Origin: a virus | Strand: one strand, 5' to 3' | DNA length: 64,000 bases | Virus record (IMG/VR): IMGVR_UViG_3300037427_000542 | Location: 1-64,000 of that record | Shown here: positions 25,097-33,640 of the stretch, piece after piece | Position numbering within the stretch: position 1 is the first letter of the stretch | Layout of the letters: every line of letters starts with the position of its first letter | Notes under the pieces: model-generated | The model's database searches: none | Seen by the model: the letters and a program-made list of their open reading frames with translations, nothing else | What the model was told of the DNA's origin: nothing | Translations under genes and position numbers: made by a program

Positions 25097-26181
25097 ATAA
25101 TGAAAATATCAAAGTTATATTAAGAAATCCATTACAAGTAAAAGTCCAAGAAGGTTATAGTGACTTTTTAGAATACACTATTCATCCTTTAGATACACCT
25201 ATTAAAGAAGCTTGGTTAGAAAAACTTAGAGATATACTTAGACAAAATTTACCTATTGACAATGACTTTTGCCACTTAGGTTTCCCACAGACACATAGGG
25301 ACTTACCTTTTCTATGTAATAGACTCAACGATTGTAAAAGAATAATAAATGAATTTCCCTGGGAAGACTTTGTACTCAGACCAATAAAAATAACAGAAAC
25401 ATTTACACCTGAATTATGTGTAAGAGAAGAGTCGGTTCATACAGGTATCACAGGAGGCGCAGACGATTGGGTTAATCATGATGTAATGAATACTCTTCAT
25501 AACTATTTTGAGAAAATGAATGGTACAATAGAAAATCCTTCTCCCTATATAGCAGCAGCACAAAAATGGCCAGAGATAATAATTGATGATGTTATACATT
25601 ATCCTAAAAATGTAGATCAAAATACACCATGCGCACAGGCAATAAAAGATCTAAATTTAATATGTCATGAGATGGAATCATTAATTAACGCAATGAAAGC
25701 AGGGCTAGATGCTACATCAACAACTATTGTACAATGGAACAGATCAGATAGATGGCCTTTAGAAGACTATATGAGAGATGGATTCGTACAAAATAGATAC
25801 AAAAGAGTTCCTGGTGGTGTATATTTACATTGGAGTCAAGTAGGTAAAACATTATTAGAAGTATTCAATGATGAAGGTGCTCCTAAGTTAGACAAAACAA
25901 CCTGTGAGGCTATAACACATTTGGATTATTATAGTGCAATGTTTGATATACATTGGGGACCTGATCAAGACTGGGCACCGGATACTTTCTGGCCTTGGTT
26001 AGAAGAGAATGGATTAGATCCTAATGATAAATATCTTTCATTAGGATTCATGCCTATAGGTCAAGTAAACTTAGAACAATCTTTCGGAACGGAAGATCCC
26101 AAGAAAATTTTAGCTATTAAAGGCAGGTATCTACATATACATAGTATAGAGTTCGATGGTATTAAAGCTGTGTATGAGTAA
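25093..26181 (+). CDS. Hypothetical protein, 362 residues
   Basis: A soluble acidic protein with no motif I recognise. It is rich in Trp, His and Pro; notable segments are FPQTHRDLPFLCNRLNDCK, GGVYLHWSQVGKTLLEVF and HLDYYSAMFDIHWG. Its start overlaps the methyltransferase stop by four bases, and its end overlaps the glutaredoxin gene, so it belongs to the same transcription unit. Proteins of similar style occur in marine phages; function unknown. Confidence 0.6.
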   Translation: MNNENIKVILRNPLQVKVQEGYSDFLEYTIHPLDTPIKEAWLEKLRDILRQNLPIDNDFCHLGFPQTHRDLPFLCNRLNDCKRIINEFPWEDFVLRPIKITETFTPELCVREESVHTGITGGADDWVNHDVMNTLHNYFEKMNGTIENPSPYIAAAQKWPEIIIDDVIHYPKNVDQNTPCAQAIKDLNLICHEMESLINAMKAGLDATSTTIVQWNRSDRWPLEDYMRDGFVQNRYKRVPGGVYLHWSQVGKTLLEVFNDEGAPKLDKTTCEAITHLDYYSAMFDIHWGPDQDWAPDTFWPWLEENGLDPNDKYLSLGFMPIGQVNLEQSFGTEDPKKILAIKGRYLHIHSIEFDGIKAVYE

Positions 26182-26488
26182 ATGGCACGGTGGTAAAGGT
26201 AGTAAGCGACGACAAGGTAATGAAGATGCTTATAGAGATAATTGGGATTTAATTTTTAAAAGGAAAAAAATGATAGAGATATATGGAAAACCAAGGTGTC
26301 CTTTTTGTGATAGAGCTAAAGCACTATGCGAACAGAAAGGATTAGATTATACTTATAAAATGTTGGATGCAGACTTTACTGCTGAGGAGATGTTTGAAAG
26401 AGCACCTAACGCTAAAACATTCCCACAAATTTTTATAGACGGTGAAGCTATTGGAGGCTTTACAGAACTGGAGAAACTACATGGCTGA
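26174..26488 (+). CDS. grx: Glutaredoxin fused to a small basic phage domain
   Basis: The frame encodes 104 residues. Residues 1-32 (SKWHGGKGSKRRQGNEDAY start, then NWDLIFKRK) look like a short protein found on its own in related marine phages. Residues 33-104 are a complete glutaredoxin with the CPFC active site (42-45), the TFPQIFIDG cis-Pro loop and a GGFTEL glutathione-binding end. An internal ATG at 26270 has AGGA ahead, so free glutaredoxin could also be made. Likely keeps reductases or Fe-S proteins reduced. Confidence 0.8.
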   Translation: MSKWHGGKGSKRRQGNEDAYRDNWDLIFKRKKMIEIYGKPRCPFCDRAKALCEQKGLDYTYKMLDADFTAEEMFERAPNAKTFPQIFIDGEAIGGFTELEKLHG

Positions 26489-26846
26489 GTTTACTGGCAC
26501 AGGTTATATTGCTTTGCCGCTAACAGTACATATAAAGGACAGTCCTATCCATGGACAAGGTCTTTTTGCTAAGGAAGACATTCCTGTAGACACAGAGCTA
26601 GGAGAGGCACATGCTTTTCTAATGCAGGATTGGGATGGAGAAGGAGAGTGGGGTAGAAAAGAATGGATGAGAACTCCTTTAGGAGCTTTTATTAATCATA
26701 GTAATACACCTAATGCTCTTGTAGAAGTAAGAACTCCTGTAGAGTATCCTAATACCACAACACTAATTACAACCACTAATATTTTAGCTGGCGAAGAAAT
26801 AACAGTATCATATGATGAAGGTACATTTTCATTACTAGGACTATGA
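26481..26846 (+). CDS. SET-domain protein, copy 1
   Basis: A 121-residue minimal SET domain, the fold of protein lysine methyltransferases. Motifs: SPIHGQGLFAKEDI at the N-terminus, TPLGAFINHSNTPNALVE (the NHS pseudoknot motif) and LAGEEITVSYDEG (the catalytic Tyr region). I choose ATG 26481 with GGAG ahead. It overlaps the glutaredoxin end and is followed immediately by a diverged copy. Confidence 0.8.
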   Translation: MAEFTGTGYIALPLTVHIKDSPIHGQGLFAKEDIPVDTELGEAHAFLMQDWDGEGEWGRKEWMRTPLGAFINHSNTPNALVEVRTPVEYPNTTTLITTTNILAGEEITVSYDEGTFSLLGL

Positions 26847-27196
26847 GTTTTAGTAAAGAAACATATCGTCCGTTACCAGAAGGGTTGACAATATCTCAAT
26901 CCAAAATAGATGGACTAGGGCTACACGCCTTAAAAGATTTCGAGGCAGGAGAGAAGTTTGGTGAGACACATGTATTAGTACATAGTAGAGACAGACATGA
27001 ATGGATTAGAACACCTCTTGGTGGATTTATAAATCATAGTGATAATCCTAATTGTTTTATTACTACAGACGCAGGTGATAGAACATTATATGCAACGATG
27101 CCTATTAAAGAAGGCGATGAAATTACAGTCTATTATAGATTCAAAGGTTACGACGGCATTATACATAATGATACAGAACCAGATATAGGATGTTAA
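26843..27196 (+). CDS. SET-domain protein, copy 2
   Basis: A 117-residue SET protein with the same order of motifs as its neighbour: SKIDGLGLHALKDFEAG, RTPLGGFINHSDNPNCFI and KEGDEITVYYRF. The start overlaps the stop of copy 1 by four bases. Tandem duplication followed by divergence is the simplest origin. Substrates, perhaps ribosomal or host proteins, cannot be told from sequence. Confidence 0.78.
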   Translation: MSFSKETYRPLPEGLTISQSKIDGLGLHALKDFEAGEKFGETHVLVHSRDRHEWIRTPLGGFINHSDNPNCFITTDAGDRTLYATMPIKEGDEITVYYRFKGYDGIIHNDTEPDIGC

Positions 27197-27197
27197 A

Positions 27198-27770
27198 ATG
27201 GAAGAAGCAACGATAACAGAAAGTGAAACAACAGTATTGGATAAATTAGAGTTAATACCTTTTAACGATCCTTTATTAAAAAGAAAACCTAAACCTTTTG
27301 ACTTTGATAAAGACAATGCAAAAGAACTTAAACAAAAACTTCTCAAGGCAATGCACGAACTTGGAGGTGTAGGACTATCAGCTAACCAAGTAGGAATAGA
27401 TAAGGCAGTATTTGTTATAGGCGACGGTAAAGAAGAAGGACTACAAAAAGCATTCTTTAATCCTGAGATACTAGGTATAGGAAAAGACATGGAGTCTATG
27501 AAAGAAGGATGTTTATCCTTCCCAGGTTTGTGGCTTATGGTAAGTAGACCTAAACAGGCTATGATAAAATATTGGGACGAAGAAGGTGAAGAACATATGG
27601 AAACTTATGAAGGTGTAACGAGTCGTGTTATACAACATGAGTACGATCACATGTTAGGCCATAATTTTACATACAGAGTGTCTAAAATAAAATTAGATCG
27701 TGCTCTTAAAGCAATAGATAAAAAGATTAAGAAGTACCAAAGACGCCAGGCTCAGGCCAAACAGGCATAA
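27198..27770 (+). CDS. def: Peptide deformylase
   Basis: Metalloenzyme removing the formyl group from new proteins. The three motifs are complete: GGVGLSANQVG (about 56-66), EGCLSFPG with metal ligand Cys105, and QHEYDH with His147, Glu148 and His151. Length 190 includes a longer N-terminal extension and a basic C-terminal tail. Phage deformylases are known in marine myoviruses. It starts one base after the previous stop. Confidence 0.95.
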   Translation: MEEATITESETTVLDKLELIPFNDPLLKRKPKPFDFDKDNAKELKQKLLKAMHELGGVGLSANQVGIDKAVFVIGDGKEEGLQKAFFNPEILGIGKDMESMKEGCLSFPGLWLMVSRPKQAMIKYWDEEGEEHMETYEGVTSRVIQHEYDHMLGHNFTYRVSKIKLDRALKAIDKKIKKYQRRQAQAKQA

Positions 27771-27773
27771 ATA
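27766..27773 (+). promoter_or_regulatory. Near-match late promoter before 27792
   Basis: CATAAATA, one mismatch from the late consensus, overlapping the deformylase stop codon and about 20 bases ahead of the next ATG. Confidence 0.4.
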
Positions 27774-27791
27774 GTATTAAAGGAGAAACAG

Positions 27792-28145
27792 ATGGCAGAT
27801 GACATATTTGACTTTGGTTTTACAGCAGTAGACGAACCTGATACACAGGCTTCTGCTCCTGCGCAACCAACTGTAGACTCAGACGCAATCTTAGATAAAC
27901 TAGCACAACTAGAAGCTAAGGTATTGAACGCAGATAACTCTGGAATGGTTAATGAACACAGGGCATTAATAGAATCAGATGTATCTAGCAAACTTCGTGA
28001 TGTAGAGGATCTTGTCCTCCCTTTACTTTACAATTTGCAAAAAAATCCTGAAAAGGAATATATTCATTGGCCAAATAGAACGGCTATTATTGACAAACAA
28101 ATTGAAAAGATAAAGGCGGTAACAAGATACTATGAGCGAGTCTAA
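27792..28145 (+). CDS. Conserved hypothetical marine phage protein
   Basis: A 117-residue protein: acidic start DDIFDFGFTAVDE, an Ala/Pro/Thr linker, a heptad-like helix ILDKLAQLEAKVL, and a C-terminal PLLYNLQKNPEKEYIHWPNR with IDKQIEKI. The last part is a recurrent motif in T4-like marine phages. The coiled-coil suggests oligomerisation. It overlaps the protease gene by 14 bases. No known function. Confidence 0.65.
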   Translation: MADDIFDFGFTAVDEPDTQASAPAQPTVDSDAILDKLAQLEAKVLNADNSGMVNEHRALIESDVSSKLRDVEDLVLPLLYNLQKNPEKEYIHWPNRTAIIDKQIEKIKAVTRYYERV

Positions 28146-28743
28146 CGGATTAAATAAAAACCAATTACAAAACGCATACCAAAGACCAGTAGCTAACATC
28201 TATGACTTGTACCTTACAGGTGCAATAGGAGATGCCAAAGACTATCAAGATTGGAATCAAATGATGAGATCAGCTACGGAAAATGATGTTGTTTACATAC
28301 ACATTAATTCTAATGGCGGTGAGATATTTACAGCTATACAATTAATGAGAACAATGCAGGAGACACAAGCAACAGTCATAGCTTCTGTGGAAGGTATGTG
28401 CATGTCAGCAGCCACATTACTATTCCTAACAGCAGATGTATGTGAAGTCTCAGAACATAGTCATTTTATGTTCCATACATACAGTTCAGGTAATTGGGGT
28501 AAGGGTAGTGAACAATTAGCCAATGTAATGGCAGATGATAAGTGGGCACGACATTTATTCAATACAGTTTATAAAGGATTTTTAGATCCTAAAGAGATGG
28601 AGTCAATGATTGATGGTAAAGATTTATGGATGAATCCTGCAGAAGTAGGCAAAAGACTAGAAAAAAGAAACAACCTGGCTAAGAAAGCTAGAGGACCAAA
28701 AAAGAAACAAAAAGCTTTACTTTCACCTACAAAGGCTTCATAA
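28132..28743 (+). CDS. ClpP-family serine protease
   Basis: A 203-residue ClpP/crotonase-fold protease. The nucleophile Ser92 lies in GMCMSAATLL, the catalytic His115 in FMFHTYSSG, and an acidic residue is available in IDGKDLWMNPAEVG. INSNGGEIFTAIQLMRTM is the usual N-terminal strand. The basic C-terminal tail (ARGPKKKQK) is phage-specific. Host regulators or phage precursors are possible targets. No Clp ATPase gene is seen in the window. Confidence 0.88.
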   Translation: MSESNGLNKNQLQNAYQRPVANIYDLYLTGAIGDAKDYQDWNQMMRSATENDVVYIHINSNGGEIFTAIQLMRTMQETQATVIASVEGMCMSAATLLFLTADVCEVSEHSHFMFHTYSSGNWGKGSEQLANVMADDKWARHLFNTVYKGFLDPKEMESMIDGKDLWMNPAEVGKRLEKRNNLAKKARGPKKKQKALLSPTKAS

Positions 28744-28766
28744 TAATAAGCGTAATAGGAGAAACT

Positions 28767-29210
28767 ATGATGAGAGAATTAAAAATATTTTTTACGGCAA
28801 TGTTTATATTTGCTTTACTAGCAGCTTGGGCACCAAGAGCTAACGCAGCAGATACATCAGATGTAATTGGAGCACTTTTATTTGGAGGTTGGTTAGGTAG
28901 TGAAATACAAAAAGACAGACGACCTATTGAACCTTATGTAACACATTTTCCTCATGGAACAATCATTGTTCCTGGATTCAAACAAAGAACAAACATGCAA
29001 TGCTTTTTTGAAATAGAAGCAGATGGCATGCCCAAGTATGCTGTACCTAACTGTTCTACTACTGGTAGCAGTTATTATAACAGACACACTAACACAAAAA
29101 TCCTGCAACAGGATATGTATCCTTGTGGTAGTTATTGGGGATATGGTTGTCAGTACTTAGTTCAAAAGCTAAAAGCTGGAACCATTACAGGGGTATTTAA
29201 TTTTAATTAA
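28767..29210 (+). CDS. Exported Cys-containing protein
   Basis: A 147-residue protein with a clear signal peptide: basic start MMRELK, hydrophobic core FFTAMFIFALLAAW, and an Ala-x-Ala cleavage site at RANA/ADTSD. The mature part has Cys residues in NMQCFFE, PNCST, YPCG and YGCQY that may form disulfides in the periplasm, and a VTHFPHGTIIVPG segment. AGGAG site upstream. It lies eight bases before the TonB-receptor gene and is probably expressed with it. Function unknown. Confidence 0.7.
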   Translation: MMRELKIFFTAMFIFALLAAWAPRANAADTSDVIGALLFGGWLGSEIQKDRRPIEPYVTHFPHGTIIVPGFKQRTNMQCFFEIEADGMPKYAVPNCSTTGSSYYNRHTNTKILQQDMYPCGSYWGYGCQYLVQKLKAGTITGVFNFN

Positions 29211-29218
29211 GGAGTAAG

Positions 29219-30766
29219 ATGAAACACTTAAATGTGAAAGCCCTACTATTAGTAGGACTATTTTTCGTTATGACACCAGTAAAGGCGTCAGATGTAGAAG
29301 AAGTGATAGTGATCGGAGCTAATATAGCTCAAGGTTATTCTCAGCCAGAGTATGATGGCTCTGTAATAGAAGCATTAGATCCCACAAGAGTCTTTCAGCC
29401 AGGAGGCGTAGGCGGATTTGTAGGAGCAACAACACATGGAACAGATGTAAAACATACAGCTGTATATAGGAACGGAATTCCTGTTAACGACCCTGGCTCA
29501 GGGTGGTATGACTTTGGAACAGAAGTGCCTACATTCCAAACATTTAAAACAATCTCAGGACCTAATAGTACTTTGTATGGTAGTTCTTCAATGGCAGGAA
29601 CAATACTTATGGAAGATACTTTTGATGGCAATAACTTTTTTACTAAAGGAGGAGACGGATTATTCTTTGTACAAGGTGGAACAGACTGGTTTCACATATC
29701 TAGATACAAAGGTTCCAACGGCTCTGTAAAAACAGATAACAACGAAGAAGATTGGTTTGAGAATGTAACACTTAAAACAAAAACAGAACTTGGTAATTGG
29801 AAAATAATTAATGTCCTACAGGATTACAAATATGATTATGATTCCTGTTACGACAGCAGTTGGTCTAAGATAGATACATGTACACAAGAAGGCACTAAGA
29901 CAGATATTTCAGTAAGAAATGATTGGCTTACTGCTGGTTATAGTATGAATGATGTAACACATAACACAGGCTGGTCTGCTAAAAGTGAACGCTATTTTGT
30001 AGATGCTAATAAAGAAGTATTACCTGGTTTAATTCTAGGAGCACAGAACAATCAAGAAAAATATAATGATAAGTGGGATAATAGAACAGGTGTCTATGCC
30101 AACTACAATTTAAATGAATTTGGTTTTGGATATAGATTTGAGGAAAACGAACACATTTATAGAGTAGGTTATACTACACAAGGATTTAATCTATCCCTGG
30201 CAAATAGTTTTAGAAAGCCAAACTTATATGAAAGATATGGTGACGACTGGACATTTGCTAATCCTAATCTAAAACCTGAGAAAGGAAAAGGTGTTGAAGC
30301 ATCTTATGGAGATGTTACAGCATGGTACTACGAATTTTCTGAAGGTATTGATTATAGTTACATGACATCTAGCTATGTGAATGTTGGTTCATACGATAGC
30401 AAGGGCATTAAATATAGTAATCATATTCTAACAGACAAAGGAGCCTTCCATGTGTTCGTACAATACACAGATTCAGACAGAATTAGAGTACCCAAATATA
30501 AAACAAAACTATCCTGGTATGGTGGTTCTGTATATGGATTTGACTACATGTTATCTTATGTAGGACAATTTGAAAAAGGATTAGAGTTTGATGGCAGACC
30601 TATTGATGATGTGTCTACATTCAACTTTAATATGGGATATTATCTAACACCCAGATACCGCGTAGGACTCCAAATTACTGACATTTTAGACAGAAATTTT
30701 GAGATTTTACCCGATTATTCAGCAGGTGGAAGGACAATTTCCTTGTCCTTAGACCTAAGTCTTTGA
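29219..30766 (+). CDS. TonB-dependent outer-membrane receptor (BtuB-like)
   Basis: A phage-encoded ligand-gated outer-membrane transporter. A signal peptide (about residues 1-23, ending VKA) is followed by a TonB-box-like EEVIVIG. The plug shows GIPVNDPGSGWYD and TISGPNSTLYGSSSMAG. The barrel has alternating aromatic strands and the diagnostic SFRKPNLYERYG, NPNLKPEKGKG. The 515 residues are short compared with about 600 for BtuB, and the last residue is Leu rather than Phe/Trp. Ligand unknown; cobalamin or an iron complex are candidates. Strong RBS AAGGAG. Confidence 0.88.
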   Translation: MKHLNVKALLLVGLFFVMTPVKASDVEEVIVIGANIAQGYSQPEYDGSVIEALDPTRVFQPGGVGGFVGATTHGTDVKHTAVYRNGIPVNDPGSGWYDFGTEVPTFQTFKTISGPNSTLYGSSSMAGTILMEDTFDGNNFFTKGGDGLFFVQGGTDWFHISRYKGSNGSVKTDNNEEDWFENVTLKTKTELGNWKIINVLQDYKYDYDSCYDSSWSKIDTCTQEGTKTDISVRNDWLTAGYSMNDVTHNTGWSAKSERYFVDANKEVLPGLILGAQNNQEKYNDKWDNRTGVYANYNLNEFGFGYRFEENEHIYRVGYTTQGFNLSLANSFRKPNLYERYGDDWTFANPNLKPEKGKGVEASYGDVTAWYYEFSEGIDYSYMTSSYVNVGSYDSKGIKYSNHILTDKGAFHVFVQYTDSDRIRVPKYKTKLSWYGGSVYGFDYMLSYVGQFEKGLEFDGRPIDDVSTFNFNMGYYLTPRYRVGLQITDILDRNFEILPDYSAGGRTISLSLDLSL

Positions 30767-30807
30767 TCTAACAGGAGAAAAGACTTCAAAAGATTAGCAT
30801 AAAGTGC

Positions 30808-30836
30808 TTGACTCTTGGTTCTTAAGAGTGCATAAT
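30808..30836 (+). promoter_or_regulatory. Sigma-70 promoter with palindrome, before the VWA gene
   Basis: TTGACT (30808-30813), 17-bp spacer, CATAAT (30831-30836), carrying a perfect ACTCTT-N7-AAGAGT. An A-rich stretch with TTCAAAAG lies upstream, similar to that before the promoter at 33575. Confidence 0.88.
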
Positions 30837-30876
30837 AGTATACATAATAAAGAAACAAGTAAAAAGTGAGGACTTT

Positions 30877-33429
30877 ATGCCAAATCAAATAGAAGTAAAA
30901 TCAATATTAGCCAAGTTATTAGCTACTGAAGACATCAGTGTTGAGCATGATGCGAAAGCACCAACAGCAGCATTTGATGTTAAAAACAGAAAGCTATATC
31001 TTCCAATGTGGAAGGACATGTCTAATGATATGTACGATCTATTTGTTGGACATGAAGTAGGACATGCACACGAAACTCCAGAAGAAGGATGGCATGATAC
31101 AGTTATTGATAACCCTTCACTTAAAGGCTTTCTTAACATTATAGAAGACGCTAGAATTGAGCGTAAAGTAAAAGAAAGATATCCTGGACTTGTTAAGTCA
31201 TTCCACAAAGGCTACCAAGAATTATTCGACAAAGACTTTTTTGGTGTTAAGGATAGAGACTTAACCAAACTTCCATTTGTAGATAGAGTAAATCTTCATT
31301 TTAAAATTGGACACTTACTTGGTCTTAAATTTACAGAAACAGAACAGAACTTCCTAGACAGAGTTGCAAAGACTGAAACATGGGAAGATGTAGAGTTACT
31401 TGCTAATGAACTAGCAGACATTTCCAAACAAGAAGCTGAGGACAGACAAGACGAACTAGAACCACTTCAACAGATGTTAGATGATTTAATGTCAGAAATG
31501 AATGATGCTCAAGAACAACAACCTTCATGGGACGACTATCAACCAGCTCACCAGAAAGAAGAAGAGTCAGAAGATGGCGAGGGTGAAGGCGAAGGCGAAG
31601 GTGAGGAAGACGATACTAAAGATGAATGGGGTAACCCTAAGCCAGGTACTCCAGGCGGTTCACAAGGCGAAGACGAGACAGAAGAAGAGTACTTAAAAAG
31701 AAACGAGAAAGAATGGGAAGCAGAACAACTAAAACGCCAAGAAGAAAGAGCTCGTAGACAAAAAGAATGGGAAGCAGAACAAAAAGCTGAAGAACTTTTT
31801 GCCAAAGACAAACAAGAAAACAAAAAGAAACAAGAAGAGCTTAAAGAAGCTATTGAAGAAGTTGAAAAGATGCATGGCTTCCTAGACAACGAAGGCCAAA
31901 AATCAATTACAGATGAGGAGTTTAGAAGAAACGAATCAGAACTTGTTGATGTAGACGCTAAACCAATCCAATACATTAGCCCTCAGAAAATGTTCAAGTC
32001 TAAAGACTGGATTGTTTCAATGGACGAACTATATGATTGGGAAAAATCAATTGAATTATCAGAAGTTACAAAGACTAGCGATGAATATTATGGTTATGAC
32101 GATAAAGAAGTTCCTAACTCAGAACTTAAAGGCATAGCTTCTAAGTTATATCAAGAGTTTCTTAAGGACACAGCTCCAGTAATAGCATCCATGGCTCAAC
32201 AGTTTGAACTTAAAAAAGCAGCAGCTGCTAACAAGAAGGCTAGAGAAGCTAAGTCAGGTGATCTTAATGAGGACAAGCTTTGGGCTTACAAATTGACTGA
32301 GGATTTATTCCAAAAGAATATGATTGTTCCTAACGGTAAGAATCATGGTATCATAATGTATGTTGATTTATCAGGTAGCATGCACAGACAAATGGAAGGT
32401 ACTCTAGAACAGATGATGAATATGGCAATGTTCTGCAGAAAAGTTAACATTCCATTTGATGTATATGGTTTCTCAAACAATCGTCCATATGATTATGATA
32501 CTAGAGAGTCTACTAGTCCTTGGAGTGAGAATAGAGACATGAACAAAAAGGCAATGCAGAATGTAGAAGACGGCGAAATCCTAATGACGGATGAGAATTT
32601 TGCACTTGTTCATATGTTAAGCTCAACATGTAAGAAAACAGATTTCATCAACGCAATGTCATACTTATTACTTATGAAAATAGGTTATGGTAGAGGTAGA
32701 TATTACTCAGATGTTTATAATAATGATAACCCTTACCATGGAAATATCAGTAACGAATACTTTAGACTAGGAGGCACACCTCTTAATTCAGCAGTAATAC
32801 TAGCAACTGAAGTGGCTAAGACTTTCCAAAAGAAATACAATGTAGAATTACTTACTACAATATTCTTAACAGACGGTGGTGCTACAGACGGTGTTACATA
32901 CAGAAAAGCAGAAAGAGACTCTGAGGACAGAGTAGGAACTGATAGTGTATACTCAGATCAGATTGCTATTAAAGACGGTCCAATAGTAACTAGACTTCCA
33001 CAGAAAGATGGTTACTCCAGAAGAGATAATGTTACTACACAGACACTCTTAGAACATTACAAAAGAGTTACTGGCTCTACACTAATCAACTTCCACATTG
33101 TTGACGGTAAAAGAGATGCCTTCCACTCAGAACATCAAGCAGATGTTTGGATGGATGAAGGTAAAGAAGCAGATTACTATATGTCCAGCGATTGGATTGA
33201 GAATGTATGGAAAGATGTACTTGCCAAGAAGTTTGCAGTTACTACTCCTAAATTTGGATACGACGCTAGGTTCCTTCTTAAAGGCAGAGATGATCTTAAG
33301 ATTGAGAACAAAGAGTTAACTGTTAAGTCTAATAAGAAAGGAGACTTACTTAGAGGTTTCAGAAACTTCAACAAAGGCAAGAAGACTTCTAGAACATTCC
33401 TTAACCAAATCATCGATATGGTAGCTTAG
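30877..33429 (+). CDS. CobT-like VWA-domain metallopeptidase-type protein
   Basis: An 850-residue protein. A putative zinc-metalloprotease HEVGHAHE motif lies near residue 60, with NIIEDARIERK as a possible third-ligand helix. A long charged coiled-coil and Glu/Gly-rich linker (about 190-330) follows. The C-terminal von Willebrand A domain has the MIDAS start MYVDLSGSM and FLTDGGATDG. This is the architecture of phage CobT-like proteins. Its partner is the AAA+ gene at 33641, as in CobS-CobT or RavA-ViaA pairs. Role in cobalt chelation is not proven. Confidence 0.82.
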   Translation: MPNQIEVKSILAKLLATEDISVEHDAKAPTAAFDVKNRKLYLPMWKDMSNDMYDLFVGHEVGHAHETPEEGWHDTVIDNPSLKGFLNIIEDARIERKVKERYPGLVKSFHKGYQELFDKDFFGVKDRDLTKLPFVDRVNLHFKIGHLLGLKFTETEQNFLDRVAKTETWEDVELLANELADISKQEAEDRQDELEPLQQMLDDLMSEMNDAQEQQPSWDDYQPAHQKEEESEDGEGEGEGEGEEDDTKDEWGNPKPGTPGGSQGEDETEEEYLKRNEKEWEAEQLKRQEERARRQKEWEAEQKAEELFAKDKQENKKKQEELKEAIEEVEKMHGFLDNEGQKSITDEEFRRNESELVDVDAKPIQYISPQKMFKSKDWIVSMDELYDWEKSIELSEVTKTSDEYYGYDDKEVPNSELKGIASKLYQEFLKDTAPVIASMAQQFELKKAAAANKKAREAKSGDLNEDKLWAYKLTEDLFQKNMIVPNGKNHGIIMYVDLSGSMHRQMEGTLEQMMNMAMFCRKVNIPFDVYGFSNNRPYDYDTRESTSPWSENRDMNKKAMQNVEDGEILMTDENFALVHMLSSTCKKTDFINAMSYLLLMKIGYGRGRYYSDVYNNDNPYHGNISNEYFRLGGTPLNSAVILATEVAKTFQKKYNVELLTTIFLTDGGATDGVTYRKAERDSEDRVGTDSVYSDQIAIKDGPIVTRLPQKDGYSRRDNVTTQTLLEHYKRVTGSTLINFHIVDGKRDAFHSEHQADVWMDEGKEADYYMSSDWIENVWKDVLAKKFAVTTPKFGYDARFLLKGRDDLKIENKELTVKSNKKGDLLRGFRNFNKGKKTSRTFLNQIIDMVA

Positions 33430-33462
33430 ATGATAGAACTACTAGAAAACGGCTCTACTAGC

Positions 33463-33541
33463 ACCCCTCTAAGGGGTGGCCTAGTACCAGGTAATACACT
33501 AGGTACCCTGGATTTAGCCCCTGCCATAGCCCCTCTAAGGG
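33463..33541. repeat. Cluster of GC-rich hairpins between CobT- and CobS-like genes
   Basis: CCCCTCTAAGGG is present twice (33464-33475 and 33530-33541). The first copy extends to a 7-bp stem (CACCCCT/AGGGGTG). Between them CCTAGT/ACTAGG forms another stem, with a GGTACC palindrome. No T-run follows, so it is not a plain terminator. It lies just upstream of the promoter at 33575. Confidence 0.65.
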
Positions 33542-33574
33542 AGAAAAAGATTTCAAAAGAATGTAATAAAATGC

Positions 33575-33603
33575 TTGACTCTTGGTTCGCCAGAGTGCAT
33601 AAT
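33575..33603 (+). promoter_or_regulatory. Sigma-70 promoter with palindrome, before cobS-like gene
   Basis: TTGACT (33575-33580), 17-bp spacer, CATAAT (33598-33603). The palindrome is ACTCTT-N7-CAGAGT, one mismatch. The upstream A-rich block with TTTCAAAAGA resembles that of the 30808 promoter. Confidence 0.85.
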
Positions 33604-33640
33604 ACATGTATATTAAATAATAAAAGTGAGGACTTATATA

